Positions 36,254 to 44,623 of a stretch of 64,000 nt of DNA are shown here, one piece after another. Source of the stretch: an uncultured Phycisphaeraceae bacterium (GTDB lineage Bacteria > Planctomycetota > Phycisphaerae > Phycisphaerales > UBA1924). Position numbers and translations under genes: made by a program. The stretch lies in NCBI GenBank assembly GCA_937899905.1, contig CALCCF010000089.1:52821-116820 (forward strand), in the 5' to 3' direction. Each line of letters starts with the position of its first letter. The stretch's first letter is position 1. The notes beneath the pieces are model-generated. The model had not been told where the DNA came from and did not search any database. It saw only the letters and a list, made by a program, of their open reading frames with translations.

Positions 36254-37396
36254 ATGAACCACAACGCCACGCTTCTGATCGGTATGGGCCTGCTGGCTTC
36301 GACGGCTCTGGCGCAGGTCGAGACCCGGCTTCTCGACCCGACGCTGACCGGCCCGGACGTTGACCCGCTGGAGTCGCCGGACGGCTTCGAGGGCCTGCAT
36401 GTTGCCGCGTACGACCCCAGCTTCCGCGAGGGTGTGCGCGCCAAGATGCTCGTCCTGTTCATCCCCGGTGGTGGCGCGGTGCCGACGCAATACACCAGGT
36501 TCGCCCAGCACTCGGCGTCGCTCGGTCTGCACGCGCTGGGCATCGCCTACGAGAGTTGGCCGTCGATCTGGGAGATGATCCGCGGGGAGGACGACCCCGA
36601 CCTAGCCGAGGCCATCCGGCGCGAGCGGCTGTTCGGCGAGCCGCAGACCGACCTGATCGACGTCGACGAGCCAAACAGCATCAGCGGGCGCTTGAGTCGA
36701 GCGCTCACGTATCTCCACGACCAGTATCCAGGCGAGGGCTGGGATCAGTTCATGGACGGTGATGGCGCGCTGCGCTGGCGGCGCATCATCGTTGCCGGCC
36801 ACTCGCAGGGCGCCGGGCACTCGGCGTACCTGACCAAGAACTTCACGCTCGGCGGAGCGCTGCTGTTCGCCGGGCCGGGCGACTTCGTGACCGGTGTGGG
36901 CCCCGCGCCGTGGTTGTTCCAGCCAAGCGAGACGCCGGCGGATCGCATGCTCGCATTCACCCACGTCGGCGATCGCACGGCGGCCGGCTTCTTCGGCAAC
37001 CAGCGCATCCTCGGGCTCGACGCGTTCGGTTCGCTCGAGAGCGTCGATCGCAAGCCCGCGGGCGAGCTGTCGAGCCACATGCTCACGAGCCTGATCGACA
37101 TCGACCACGAGAACTACCACTCAGCCGTCGTCGTCGACGACTTCCTACCAAGCGGCGCGACGGGTGACAACGTGTACCAGCCGGTATGGACCTACCTGCT
37201 CAGCGAGCAGATCGCCGAGTCAAGGGGCTGCCGCAGCGATGTCGACGCCGATGGCGTGTTGACGCTCTTCGACTTCCTGGAGTACCAGAACCTCTTCTCG
37301 GCCGGCGATGCGGCGGCGGACTTCGACGGCGATGGTGCGCTGACGCTGTTCGACTTCCTGGCATTCCAGAACGCGTTCAGCCTGGGTTGTTCGTAG
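36254..37396 (+). CDS. Secreted alpha/beta hydrolase with dockerin-like tail
   Basis: This protein of 380 residues has signal peptide LLIGMGLLASTALAQ and a GAGGAGG ribosome site. The alpha/beta hydrolase fold shows nucleophile Ser184 in VAGHSQGAGHSAYL, preceded by MLVLFIPGGGAVP (oxyanion region). A probable acid and His occur later, near HVGDRTAAGF and DIDHENYHS. It ends in the double calcium-loop tail (DVDADGVLTLFDFLEYQ, DFDGDGALTLFDFLAFQ), closing SLGCS. It is likely an exported esterase or lipase; the substrate is unknown. The last 20 bases overlap the SOUL gene. Confidence 0.85.
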   Translation: MNHNATLLIGMGLLASTALAQVETRLLDPTLTGPDVDPLESPDGFEGLHVAAYDPSFREGVRAKMLVLFIPGGGAVPTQYTRFAQHSASLGLHALGIAYESWPSIWEMIRGEDDPDLAEAIRRERLFGEPQTDLIDVDEPNSISGRLSRALTYLHDQYPGEGWDQFMDGDGALRWRRIIVAGHSQGAGHSAYLTKNFTLGGALLFAGPGDFVTGVGPAPWLFQPSETPADRMLAFTHVGDRTAAGFFGNQRILGLDAFGSLESVDRKPAGELSSHMLTSLIDIDHENYHSAVVVDDFLPSGATGDNVYQPVWTYLLSEQIAESRGCRSDVDADGVLTLFDFLEYQNLFSAGDAAADFDGDGALTLFDFLAFQNAFSLGCS

Positions 37397-38204
37397 CCGA
37401 GTCGTCGGCGAGCTGCGTCCACGTGATGGGCAGTTGCACCTCCCACCACTGATCGCGCCTGGGTACGTCCGGGCCGTTGTAACCGAGAATGCGTGGGTCG
37501 CCGTCGGCGCTCCATCGTCCGGAGGCCTGCTCGCCATCGGGGCCGGCGTTGGTGTCGCCCTGATCGGCAATCCAGCCGTAGAGCTTCTCGATCTCGCGCT
37601 CGATGCGGTCGTTGTTCATCGTGCCACGGATGCCGAGCGCGACGACGGTGACCGGCTTGGTATCGATCACGCGGACGTTTTCTTCGGCGTCGCCGGTCGG
37701 ACCAAGCTCACTGGTGCGATAGAGGAACGACACGGTCATCTCACCGGTGCGCGACTCGATGTCGCTCGCGTCGCCATCTTCGAGTTGCGTTGCGGCGTTG
37801 CGTGCCATCATGGGCAGGTCGGCCTCGACGGGCGCGGTCATGGCGATCTCGCGATCCTTGATGTGGCGGAAAAGCGGGAAGAATGCCATGTTCATGCCCC
37901 ACCGCGGCGACGCCTCGACGGTGATCTCGGCGCGACGCACGCTCGGATAGTGCTTCACTTCCATGGCGCCGGCTGGAGTTGGCCTTGGGTAGCCCTTGGG
38001 TAGGGCTGCGGTCGTGCGCATCGGGCCCGCGACGAAGTACTCGCCACGCTCACCGTCCTCGAGCACGCCGGTGCGGGTCTCGAGTTCGAACTCGGACTGT
38101 CCGCCGACCTGAACGGGATCGCTCATTGGGGTGGCCAGAGCGAGGCAAGGGGCCGAAGCCGCGAGCGCCGCTGCGGCGGCACGGATGCTCTTGTGGTATC
38201 GCAC
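37377..38204 (-). CDS. Exported SOUL heme-binding family protein
   Basis: The 275-residue protein starts at GTG 38204 with GGGAGG upstream, which yields a signal peptide (SIRAAAAALAASAPCLALA). The longer frame to 38687 lies antisense to dxs. The SOUL hallmarks are VKHYPSVRRAEITV, the KDREIAMTAPVEADLP core, and the late IRGTMNNDRIEREIEKLYGW. SOUL proteins bind haem or tetrapyrroles in studied members. Here the export signal suggests a periplasmic haem role, which is inference. Confidence 0.85.
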   Translation of the reverse strand: MRYHKSIRAAAAALAASAPCLALATPMSDPVQVGGQSEFELETRTGVLEDGERGEYFVAGPMRTTAALPKGYPRPTPAGAMEVKHYPSVRRAEITVEASPRWGMNMAFFPLFRHIKDREIAMTAPVEADLPMMARNAATQLEDGDASDIESRTGEMTVSFLYRTSELGPTGDAEENVRVIDTKPVTVVALGIRGTMNNDRIEREIEKLYGWIADQGDTNAGPDGEQASGRWSADGDPRILGYNGPDVPRRDQWWEVQLPITWTQLADDSATNNPG

Positions 38205-38302
38205 GGCAAGCCTCCCTGGTGACAAAGGATCACACCCGGGGATGCATGGACGCCGCCGCTCGGTCGATTTTCTCGAAGACCCGACGTGGTCGCGGGGTCG
38301 CC

Positions 38303-40300
38303 CTACTTGGCAGCCTGGGCCACTGGTTCGGGAGTGCCCTGTGACGCGGATTCGCTGGCGGACGCGAGCAACGCCCGAAGGTCTCGCTCGATGCCGGCCG
38401 CATCGAGCCCGGCCTCGGCAAGCTGTGCTCCGCGGCCGTCTTGCTTTATCCAACGGTCGGGCATGCCGACGCGGCGGACGCTCGCGTTCTTCAGGCCCAT
38501 CTCTTCGATGGCTTCGAGGACGGCCGTGCCGAAGCCGCCGGGCAGGGTGTGCTCCTCGACAGTCAAGATCGGGACGTTCGCCTCGACGAGCTGACGAATG
38601 AGCGACCGATCGACGGGCTTGGCGAATCGGGCGTCGTAGACCGCGACGTTCATGTCCGCGGCAACGGCGTCGGCAACATCCATGCACTCCAGCGCGGGAA
38701 CGCCAAAGGCAAGGATCGCCGCGTCTGGGGTCGCCTCGTATGGCTCGGTGAGCAGGCGAGCCTTGCCCAGCTCGAAGGCCGGGCAGTCGACGCCGGCGAA
38801 CCGATCGGACACGTCGTCACGCGGGTAGCGCACGCTGGAGAGGCCGCGGTCGTACTCGCGCATGAACTCGAGGGACGCGAGCAGGCTCATCTCATCGATC
38901 GCCGCCATGATCGCGGCGTCGGGCAGCGTGCGTAGCAATGAGACGTCGGCGAAACCATGGTGCACCGCGCCATCGCCGCCAACCAGGCCGGCGCGATCGA
39001 GGCACAAACGAACGGGCAGGCCCTGGAGCGCGGCTTCCTGGAAGGCCTGGTCGTACGCACGCTGCAAGAACGTGCTGTACACCGCGAAGAAGGGCTTCGA
39101 GCCGGTCTTTGCGAGGCCGGCCATCATGTCGAGCGCGTGGCTCTCGCAGATGCCCGTGTCCCACACGCGATCGGGGTACTTCTCGAGCGACGCGGTGACG
39201 CCGGTGCCGTCAGGCATGGCGGCCGTGCAGGCGACGACCGACTCATCGCGGTCCATCAGGTCGACGAGCGCATCGCCGAAGGCGCTCGTGAAGCTGCGCC
39301 CGCCGCTCTTGACGACCACGCGGCAGCCCTCGGCCTGCAGTTCCTGGCCCTCGGCGGCGCTAAACGGCTTGGGCGAGTGGAACGTCCGCGCGTCGCCCTC
39401 GGCGAACGCGAAGCCCTTGCCCTTCACGGTCTTAACGTGCAGCACGACCGGCCGCTCGAGGTCCTTGACGGCCTCGAGGAACTCGATCAGCGTCGGCAGG
39501 TGGTGGCCGTCGATCGGGCCGACCGTGAGCAGGCCGAAGTGCTCGAACCACGTGTTCTCTGGGGCACCGTCGCCGACCATGGCCTTGGCGGCCTCGCCCA
39601 TGCGGTGGTAGGCGTCGCGCACGGCCTCACCGCCCGGGATGCCCTTGAGCAGTTCCTTAGCACCCTTCTTGAGGCCGGTATAGGTGTGGCTGACCCGCAC
39701 GCGATCGAAGTGCTGCGCGAGCGCGCCCTGCGGGCCGGCGATGGACATGCCGTTGTCGTTCAGAACAACGAGGAACTGCCGCTTCAAGGTACCGGCGTTG
39801 TTCAGGCCTTCCATCGCGACGCCGTTCACGATCGACGAATCGCCGATGATCGTCACCACGCGGCGGCCGTCGGCCCGATCCTTGCCGTGGTACGCCTCAC
39901 CGTTGATGGTGTCGCCGCGCGCCATGCCGACGGCGGTGGAAATGCCCGTGCCGGCGTGCCCGACGCGGAAGAGGTCGTAGTCGGACTCGTCGGGCTCGGG
40001 GAAGCCGGCCATGCCCTCGCGCGTGCGCAGCTTGCTCAGCAGGTGGTGGCGGCCGGTGAGCAGCTTGTGCGGATAGCACTGGTGGCCGACGTCGAACAGC
40101 AGGCGGTCCCACCCAAAGTCGAACACGCGATGCATCGCGATGGTCAGCTCAACGACGCCCAGGTTTGGCGCGAGGTGGCCGCCCGTGCGGGACACCTGGG
40201 TGCAGATAGCCTCGCGGATCTCGCCGGCCAGCTGTTCGAGCTCGCCGAGCGACATCTCCCGGAGTCTTTGCGGCCCGGTGAGCGTGTCCAAGAGTGCCAT
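38303..40300 (-). CDS. dxs: 1-deoxy-D-xylulose-5-phosphate synthase
   Basis: Dxs condenses pyruvate and glyceraldehyde-3-phosphate, using thiamine diphosphate, as the first step of the MEP isoprenoid pathway. This protein of 665 residues has DVGHQCYPHKLLTGR (His73), the TPP motif IIGDSSIVNGVAMEGLNNAG, and a C-terminal transketolase domain with [21 protein letters not shown] 40300 has GGAGG eight bases upstream. It lies 161 bases downstream of ispA on the same strand. A large palindrome sits in that gap. Confidence 0.96.
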   Translation of the reverse strand: MALLDTLTGPQRLREMSLGELEQLAGEIREAICTQVSRTGGHLAPNLGVVELTIAMHRVFDFGWDRLLFDVGHQCYPHKLLTGRHHLLSKLRTREGMAGFPEPDESDYDLFRVGHAGTGISTAVGMARGDTINGEAYHGKDRADGRRVVTIIGDSSIVNGVAMEGLNNAGTLKRQFLVVLNDNGMSIAGPQGALAQHFDRVRVSHTYTGLKKGAKELLKGIPGGEAVRDAYHRMGEAAKAMVGDGAPENTWFEHFGLLTVGPIDGHHLPTLIEFLEAVKDLERPVVLHVKTVKGKGFAFAEGDARTFHSPKPFSAAEGQELQAEGCRVVVKSGGRSFTSAFGDALVDLMDRDESVVACTAAMPDGTGVTASLEKYPDRVWDTGICESHALDMMAGLAKTGSKPFFAVYSTFLQRAYDQAFQEAALQGLPVRLCLDRAGLVGGDGAVHHGFADVSLLRTLPDAAIMAAIDEMSLLASLEFMREYDRGLSSVRYPRDDVSDRFAGVDCPAFELGKARLLTEPYEATPDAAILAFGVPALECMDVADAVAADMNVAVYDARFAKPVDRSLIRQLVEANVPILTVEEHTLPGGFGTAVLEAIEEMGLKNASVRRVGMPDRWIKQDGRGAQLAEAGLDAAGIERDLRALLASASESASQGTPEPVAQAAK

Positions 40301-40377
40301 CGTGTTGCCTCCGAGTCCTGCGTCAGGCCGGCAGATGCCGGAACGGCTCTCGCAGATACTCAACCAAATACTTAGGC

Positions 40378-40421
40378 GGATCCCCGTTGATTTTCAAAGA
40401 TTATTGAAAATTTCGGGATCC
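40378..40421 (-). promoter_or_regulatory. Nested AT/GC palindrome between ispA and dxs
   Basis: The outer arms GGATCCCCG (40378-40386) and CGGGATCC (40414-40421) pair with one bulged base. Inside them TTTTCAA (40391-40397) and TTGAAAA (40404-40410) pair perfectly around six bases. The AT-rich core stands out from the GC-rich surroundings. It may be an operator upstream of dxs or an RNA structure after ispA. A TTGAAA in the core on the minus strand could serve as a -35, but the matching -10 is poor. Confidence 0.5.
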
Positions 40422-40461
40422 CCCGCTCCTGATCCAAACCAAACCACGGTAGAGATCGTCG

Positions 40462-41388
40462 TTATCGGGTCCGCGCGGCCAGCACCCGCGCCAGGTCGGC
40501 CAGTTCCTCGCCCCGCGGACCCAGCGGATCCACCGCGGCGAGGCTCGCGTCCAGCAGCTTGGCGACTTCCGATCTCGATGCGTCGACCCCCAGCACGCCG
40601 GGAAAGGTCAGCTTCCCAGCCTCCGCATCCTTACCCGTACGCTTTCCCGCTTGTTCGGTGGATTGCTCGACATCGATCAGGTCGTCGACGATCTGGAACA
40701 TCAGCCCCACGGCATCGGCGTACGCGGTGATCGCGGCGAGTTCGTCCTCGCTCGCGGTTGCGCTCAACGCGCCCATGCGGCACGCGGCGCGCAGCAATGC
40801 GCCGGTCTTCCACTCGTGGATCACGCGCAGGCGGTCGGCGTCGCTTGACACCGCTGGATCGAATCCGCCCAGCGTGTCGAGCGTTTGCCCGTCGATCATG
40901 CGGGCGCTGGCCTCGGCCAATTCGAGCGTGAGCCTCGCCGACATCGTGGCATCCGGTACGCGCCGCGCGAGCGTCCAATATGCCGCATTGAGCATGGCAT
41001 CGCCGGCCAGCAGCGCCGCGGACTCGCCGGCGTGCACGTGCAACGTCGGGCGTCCACGGCGGAGATCGTCATCGTCCATGCAGGGCAGGTCGTCGTGGAC
41101 GAGGCTAAACGCGTGGACGAGTTCGATGGCTGCCGCGCCGGGCAAGGCCGCTTGAGTGTCGCCGCCGCACGCGGCCGCGCACATCAGCGTCAGCGCGGGC
41201 CGGAGACGCTTGCCGCCGCCGAGGGCCGCATACATGGCGCCGTCTCGCATGGGCTTGGATTGGCAGACATCCTCGAGCACCGAAGCCATCTCTGCCTCGA
41301 CCAACGCCGCGAGGTCGGCAACGCGATCGCGCATCCGGGTTTCGAGGGCGTCTGGGGCCATTGGCCGAGCGTAGGTCTCACCGATCAT
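40462..41388 (-). CDS. ispA: Short-chain polyprenyl diphosphate synthase (farnesyl diphosphate synthase type)
   Basis: The enzyme adds isopentenyl diphosphate to allylic diphosphates to make FPP-size products. The 308-residue protein has GGGKRLRP (57-64) and the first Asp-rich motif DDLPCMD (99-105) in the bacterial DDx4D form. HAGESAALLAGDAMLNAAY follows, and the second Asp-rich motif is FQIVDDLID. ATG 41388 is supported by a TACCGT hexamer six bases upstream; ATG 41361 is the alternative. The neighbouring dxs supports a role in isoprenoid supply. Confidence 0.92.
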   Translation of the reverse strand: MIGETYARPMAPDALETRMRDRVADLAALVEAEMASVLEDVCQSKPMRDGAMYAALGGGKRLRPALTLMCAAACGGDTQAALPGAAAIELVHAFSLVHDDLPCMDDDDLRRGRPTLHVHAGESAALLAGDAMLNAAYWTLARRVPDATMSARLTLELAEASARMIDGQTLDTLGGFDPAVSSDADRLRVIHEWKTGALLRAACRMGALSATASEDELAAITAYADAVGLMFQIVDDLIDVEQSTEQAGKRTGKDAEAGKLTFPGVLGVDASRSEVAKLLDASLAAVDPLGPRGEELADLARVLAARTR

Positions 41389-41394
41389 GCTCAA

Positions 41395-41400
41395 ACGGTA
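41395..41400 (-). promoter_or_regulatory. -10-like hexamer, leaderless ispA
   Basis: On the minus strand TACCGT lies six bases before ATG 41388. No Shine-Dalgarno sequence is present. Confidence 0.35.
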
Positions 41401-41443
41401 CGATGCGTCCACGGCAGACGGCGAAGGCCCGCGGAGACCCATA

Positions 41444-42106
41444 GTGGAAGCCCTTGCAAGCGCGATCGGTCACTGGTTCGAGGTCGGCGGATGGGTGATG
41501 GTCCCGCTCGCGCTTGCCAGCGTAATCGGGCTCACCGTGGTCATCGAGCGGTCGCTGTTCTGGGCCCGGCTGACCGGAACACGCACGCGTGAGCGCACGG
41601 CCAAGCTGGCCGCCAAGCTGCGAGCCCGAGACTTCGCCGGAGTCGTCAAGACCACCGCTGAGCGACGCGACCCGTTCGCCCGACTGGCCCGCGAGCTGGC
41701 CCAGGAGGGCGAGGGCCCCATCGGCGAGGCCCGGTCGCGCGAGGCCATCGAGGCCCAGCGGTACGCCATCGAGCGGTTCCAGGGCACGCTGAGCATCCTC
41801 ATCACCGCAGCGCCGATGTTGGGCATCCTGGGCACCGTGACGGGCATCATCACGAGCTTCGCGGCGATCGGAGAAGTCGAGGGTGGCGCTCCGCGGCTGG
41901 TGGCCGGCGGCATCGCCCAGGCGTTGTACACGACGGCCTTCGGGCTGGCGATCGCCGTGGCGGCGCTATTCCCCTACGCGATCTTCAAGGGCCTGGCCGA
42001 CCGCGCGCTCACGGGGCTCGAGTTGCTCGCCGCGTCGGCGATCGAGGGCTCGGCTGGTTCCGGGGCAACGAGTGGCGGAACTAGAGACCCGTCTTCTGAC
42101 GGATGA
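41444..42106 (+). CDS. MotA/TolQ/ExbB-family proton channel protein
   Basis: The protein of 220 residues has three membrane helices in the ExbB/TolQ pattern: one near the N-terminus (GWVMVPLALASVIGLTVVI) and a pair around ITAAPMLGILGTVTGIITSF and ALYTTAFGLAIAVAALF. The conserved core AAPMLGILGTVTG is intact. GTG 41444 was chosen because GGAG lies seven bases upstream; ATG 41387 is possible. These proteins pass protons to drive TonB- or Tol-type systems. No ExbD/TolR partner is adjacent, so it is an orphan here. Confidence 0.85.
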   Translation: MEALASAIGHWFEVGGWVMVPLALASVIGLTVVIERSLFWARLTGTRTRERTAKLAAKLRARDFAGVVKTTAERRDPFARLARELAQEGEGPIGEARSREAIEAQRYAIERFQGTLSILITAAPMLGILGTVTGIITSFAAIGEVEGGAPRLVAGGIAQALYTTAFGLAIAVAALFPYAIFKGLADRALTGLELLAASAIEGSAGSGATSGGTRDPSSDG

Positions 42107-42506
42107 TGGTGTCGAGCTTCGCCGGCACGGGCATCACGCTCAACCGTGACTGTCGCACGAGATCGAAGTCCTTGAAGCGTCCATCGGCCTTGATGTCCTT
42201 GAGCGTCAATGGTTCGGCGGCCTTCTTGCCGACACGCACATCGAAGAGCGGCGCCTTCATCTCGCCCTTGCCGTTGAGCCCCGGATCGTCCGGATCCTCG
42301 TAAGGATCGGTAATGACCTTCACAAGACCCACGATGGCCTTGTCGTCTCCCGTGTGGTAGAAGAAAGCCTCATCGCCCTTGCGCACGGCCCGCATGTGCA
42401 TTCGCGCGGCGTTGTTGGCCACGCCCGTCCATTCCGTGCGCTTGTCGGTGGTCATGTCGTCCCAGGAGTAGTCACCCGGCTCGGTCTTGATCAGCCATGT
42501 TGCCAT
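42081..42506 (-). CDS. EVE domain-containing protein
   Basis: The 141-residue protein is a single EVE domain, a PUA-related fold thought to bind modified bases in nucleic acids. The family pattern is clear: MATWLIKTEPGDYSWDDM, WTGVANNAARMHMRAVRKGD, AFFYHTGDDKAIVGLVKV and the C-terminal SRLSVMPV. ATG 42506 is followed directly by the domain. A TACCCT hexamer lies five bases upstream and no ribosome site is seen. It overlaps the ExbB-like gene by 26 bases, tail to tail. Confidence 0.92.
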   Translation of the reverse strand: MATWLIKTEPGDYSWDDMTTDKRTEWTGVANNAARMHMRAVRKGDEAFFYHTGDDKAIVGLVKVITDPYEDPDDPGLNGKGEMKAPLFDVRVGKKAAEPLTLKDIKADGRFKDFDLVRQSRLSVMPVPAKLDTIIRQKTGL

Positions 42507-42511
42507 GCGCG

Positions 42512-42517
42512 AGGGTA
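42512..42517 (-). promoter_or_regulatory. -10-like hexamer, leaderless EVE gene
   Basis: On the minus strand TACCCT lies five bases before ATG 42506. No ribosome site is present. Confidence 0.35.
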
Positions 42518-42536
42518 GCGACCCCACTCGCAGCGC

Positions 42537-42574
42537 GCAAACAAAACACGCCGCGTGCAAGAGCACGCGGCGTG
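42537..42574 (-). terminator. Intrinsic terminator of the Cys-rich gene
   Basis: A perfect 12-base stem (42547-42558 with 42563-42574) closes a four-base loop. On the minus strand it is followed by the T-rich tail GTTTTGTTTGC. It lies about 100 bases after the Cys-rich gene stop. Confidence 0.75.
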
Positions 42575-42670
42575 CGAGGATTCGTCCCCGTTGTGACCCA
42601 CGAGCGGGTCAGCATTTGTTTCGTGCACCAACGGCCCAAAGGGTCGCCGATGCTCTGCAGAGCAGCGGGC

Positions 42671-43123
42671 TTACTGAGGGGCCTTGGCCAGCTCGGTGCT
42701 CGCCTCGCACTCGCCACCGCAGCAGTCGCTCTTCTCTCCGCAATCCGACTCGCTGCAAGACTCGGCGCACTCGCCAGCCTCGGTGGTCGTCGAGATCATC
42801 TCAACCTCGGCACCCTCGCCCGAGCAGGCGGCACCACAGTCGCTGTCACAGGCGGCCTTCTCGCCACAGGTGTCGCCACAGGCGTCGGCGCAAGCCTCAC
42901 CCTCGACGGCGACGAGGGTCGCTTCGACTTCACCCTCGCCGGAGCACATGGCGCAGCCGCCGCAGTCGCCCTCGGAATGGGTGGCAACCGTGGCTGCGTC
43001 GGCGCCGGTGATGGCGCAGCTGCCGCAGTCGCCGGCCATCATGCGATAGCCCGCGATGCCAAGGACCGAGAGGCCCGCGATGGTGGCGATGACGATGCTG
43101 GTAGTGGATCCCTTGCGAAACAT
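42671..43123 (-). CDS. Small Cys-rich membrane-anchored protein
   Basis: ATG 43123 is preceded by GAGGAGG. The 150-residue protein has an N-terminal membrane segment (TTSIVIATIAGLSVLGIAGY). An acidic, extremely Cys-rich part (17 Cys) follows, organised as CxxC and CxxxC clusters such as DCGSC, DCGGCAMC, CADACGDTC and CAESCSESDC. No known domain is recognised. The acidic and Cys-rich make-up suggests metal binding or a disulfide-locked exported domain. It has its own terminator and is divergent from the coiled-coil genes. Confidence 0.75.
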   Translation of the reverse strand: MFRKGSTTSIVIATIAGLSVLGIAGYRMMAGDCGSCAITGADAATVATHSEGDCGGCAMCSGEGEVEATLVAVEGEACADACGDTCGEKAACDSDCGAACSGEGAEVEMISTTTEAGECAESCSESDCGEKSDCCGGECEASTELAKAPQ

Positions 43124-43459
43124 GAGCTGCCTCCTCGAAAGCTTTTCGAACTCGCCGGACCGTTTCCAGAAGGCAGGCGAGCGGTTGTCTATCGGTTCGA
43201 ACCGTACGTAAGCATACCCGAACTCAGCCACGCCGCCGACATCCGGACACCAAGAACATACCCCCGGAGTCCGGAATTGTTCCCATCGCTCGATGGGATT
43301 GTCCCGAACGACATCTGCAGGGCACGAAGCCAAAACGTCCTATAACGCCTGGAAGCCGTGGTTTGGCTCTGGGGTGGGGTGCGTGACGTTCAGGCGCGAC
43401 CCGCGGTGGCCGATGACGAGGCGGGGTCCGGATCTACTGACGACCGCCTCGGAGAGGCC
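43124..43459 (+). other. Intergenic divergent promoter region
   Basis: I see no gene in these 336 bases. A near-palindrome TCGAAAGCTTTTCGA at 43135-43149 lies next to the ribosome site of the Cys-rich gene. A -10-like TATAAC at 43341-43346 could serve the plus-strand coiled-coil operon, without a clear -35. Confidence 0.4.
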
Positions 43460-44623
43460 ATGGCACACGACCGAGAACAGCATCCTGCCGACGACACTAC
43501 CGATGTCCACGACATCGCCGCGGCCGATGCGCCTGCGAGCGCGGCCCAAGAGGACGCGTCCGAGCAACCCGACGGCGATGTCGACTCCATGCTCACCGCG
43601 ATCGAGCGGGAGCTGACCTCGCTCGTGACACGCTGCGAGGAAACCACCGCCCGGCACGCCGAAGAACTGACCCAGCGGCAGGCAGAGATCGACCGCACGC
43701 TGCAGATCGCCTTGAAGCGACAGGTCGAGATCGACCGCCAGACCGAGGGCTTGAAGAAGCTGGCCGACGAGGTGGTGCAGGCCGAGCACTCGCTCCGGCA
43801 GCGTCGAAAGTCGCTGGCACTGAAGCTGCGACACCGGCGTTCGCAGCTTTCCGAGAAGATGACCGCCGCGGTGGATGCCCATGCCGAGCGGGCGGCCCAG
43901 GAGCTGGAAGCCCGTGCGAAGGAGCTCGCCCAGCGCGAGGCCGAGTGTGCCCGGTCGGCCGAGCAGACGCAGCAGCGCATGGCGTCGGCCGAGTCCGACC
44001 TCGAGCATGCCCAAGAGGTGCGGGCGCTCGTTGAGCAGCAGGCCAGCCTGACCGCTGAGCACGCGCGGGATATGGACGAGGTGCTCGCGAAGCGCGAGCA
44101 GGCCTCGCTCGAGCTCGTCGAGCGGCTGACCGATGCGTGCGATCTCGCGGATCGTGTGCGTGAGCTGAAGGGCCAGCTCCGCGAGTACCGCGGCGAGTCG
44201 CGCGAGCTGCTCGAGCGGGTCGAACGGGCCGAGGGCGGCCGCGTCGATGCACAGTCGGCGCTCGACGCCGCGAGGGCTCGCATCGCGCAACTGGAATCGC
44301 AGGTGCAATCGCTGAGCCGCGACAAGCTTCTCGTTGAGCAGCGGTCGCTGAGGGTTGAGGCCGAGCTCGACCTCCGAGAGTCACACCTCACGTCACGCGA
44401 GCAGGCCATCGAGCTCGAATCTCAGCGGCTTGCCGACGACCAGGCCGCGTGCGACCACAAGATCCGCGAACTCGGCGACAAGCTCGCGGCTGGAGACCGG
44501 CTCGAACGCGAGCGAGCGCTCGACCCGCGGACCCCGCTGCCCGAGTGCTCGTGGCCGCTGCCAGTCTCGCCTCGGCGACGCCCAGAACTCAGGCTCGTCC
44601 CATGGAAGGGCTCCACATCATGA
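43460..44623 (+). CDS. Long coiled-coil protein, first gene of a coupled pair
   Basis: This 387-residue protein has almost continuous heptad-like Glu/Arg/Gln/Ala/Leu sequence from about residue 40 to 350 (for example TARHAEELTQRQAEIDRTLQ). No membrane segment is visible. The end is a short Pro/Arg-rich peptide. ATG 43460 follows GGAGAGG. The next gene starts inside its stop (ATGA) and encodes a second coiled-coil protein with membrane helices, so the pair probably works as one complex. It could be a cytoskeletal or scaffold element; function is unknown. Confidence 0.7.
   Translation: MAHDREQHPADDTTDVHDIAAADAPASAAQEDASEQPDGDVDSMLTAIERELTSLVTRCEETTARHAEELTQRQAEIDRTLQIALKRQVEIDRQTEGLKKLADEVVQAEHSLRQRRKSLALKLRHRRSQLSEKMTAAVDAHAERAAQELEARAKELAQREAECARSAEQTQQRMASAESDLEHAQEVRALVEQQASLTAEHARDMDEVLAKREQASLELVERLTDACDLADRVRELKGQLREYRGESRELLERVERAEGGRVDAQSALDAARARIAQLESQVQSLSRDKLLVEQRSLRVEAELDLRESHLTSREQAIELESQRLADDQAACDHKIRELGDKLAAGDRLERERALDPRTPLPECSWPLPVSPRRRPELRLVPWKGSTS

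Noticed and set aside
38957..40375. 472-codon open frame antisense to dxs
   Set aside because: It is a shadow of a highly conserved enzyme gene.
40378..40421. Palindrome read as a simple intrinsic terminator of ispA
   Set aside because: There is no U-tract after the outer stem on the minus strand, so a regulatory reading is kept open.
42671..43123. Cys-rich gene as a metallothionein
   Set aside because: It has a membrane segment and acidic spacers and lacks the short Lys/Cys pattern of metallothioneins; only metal binding in general is suggested.
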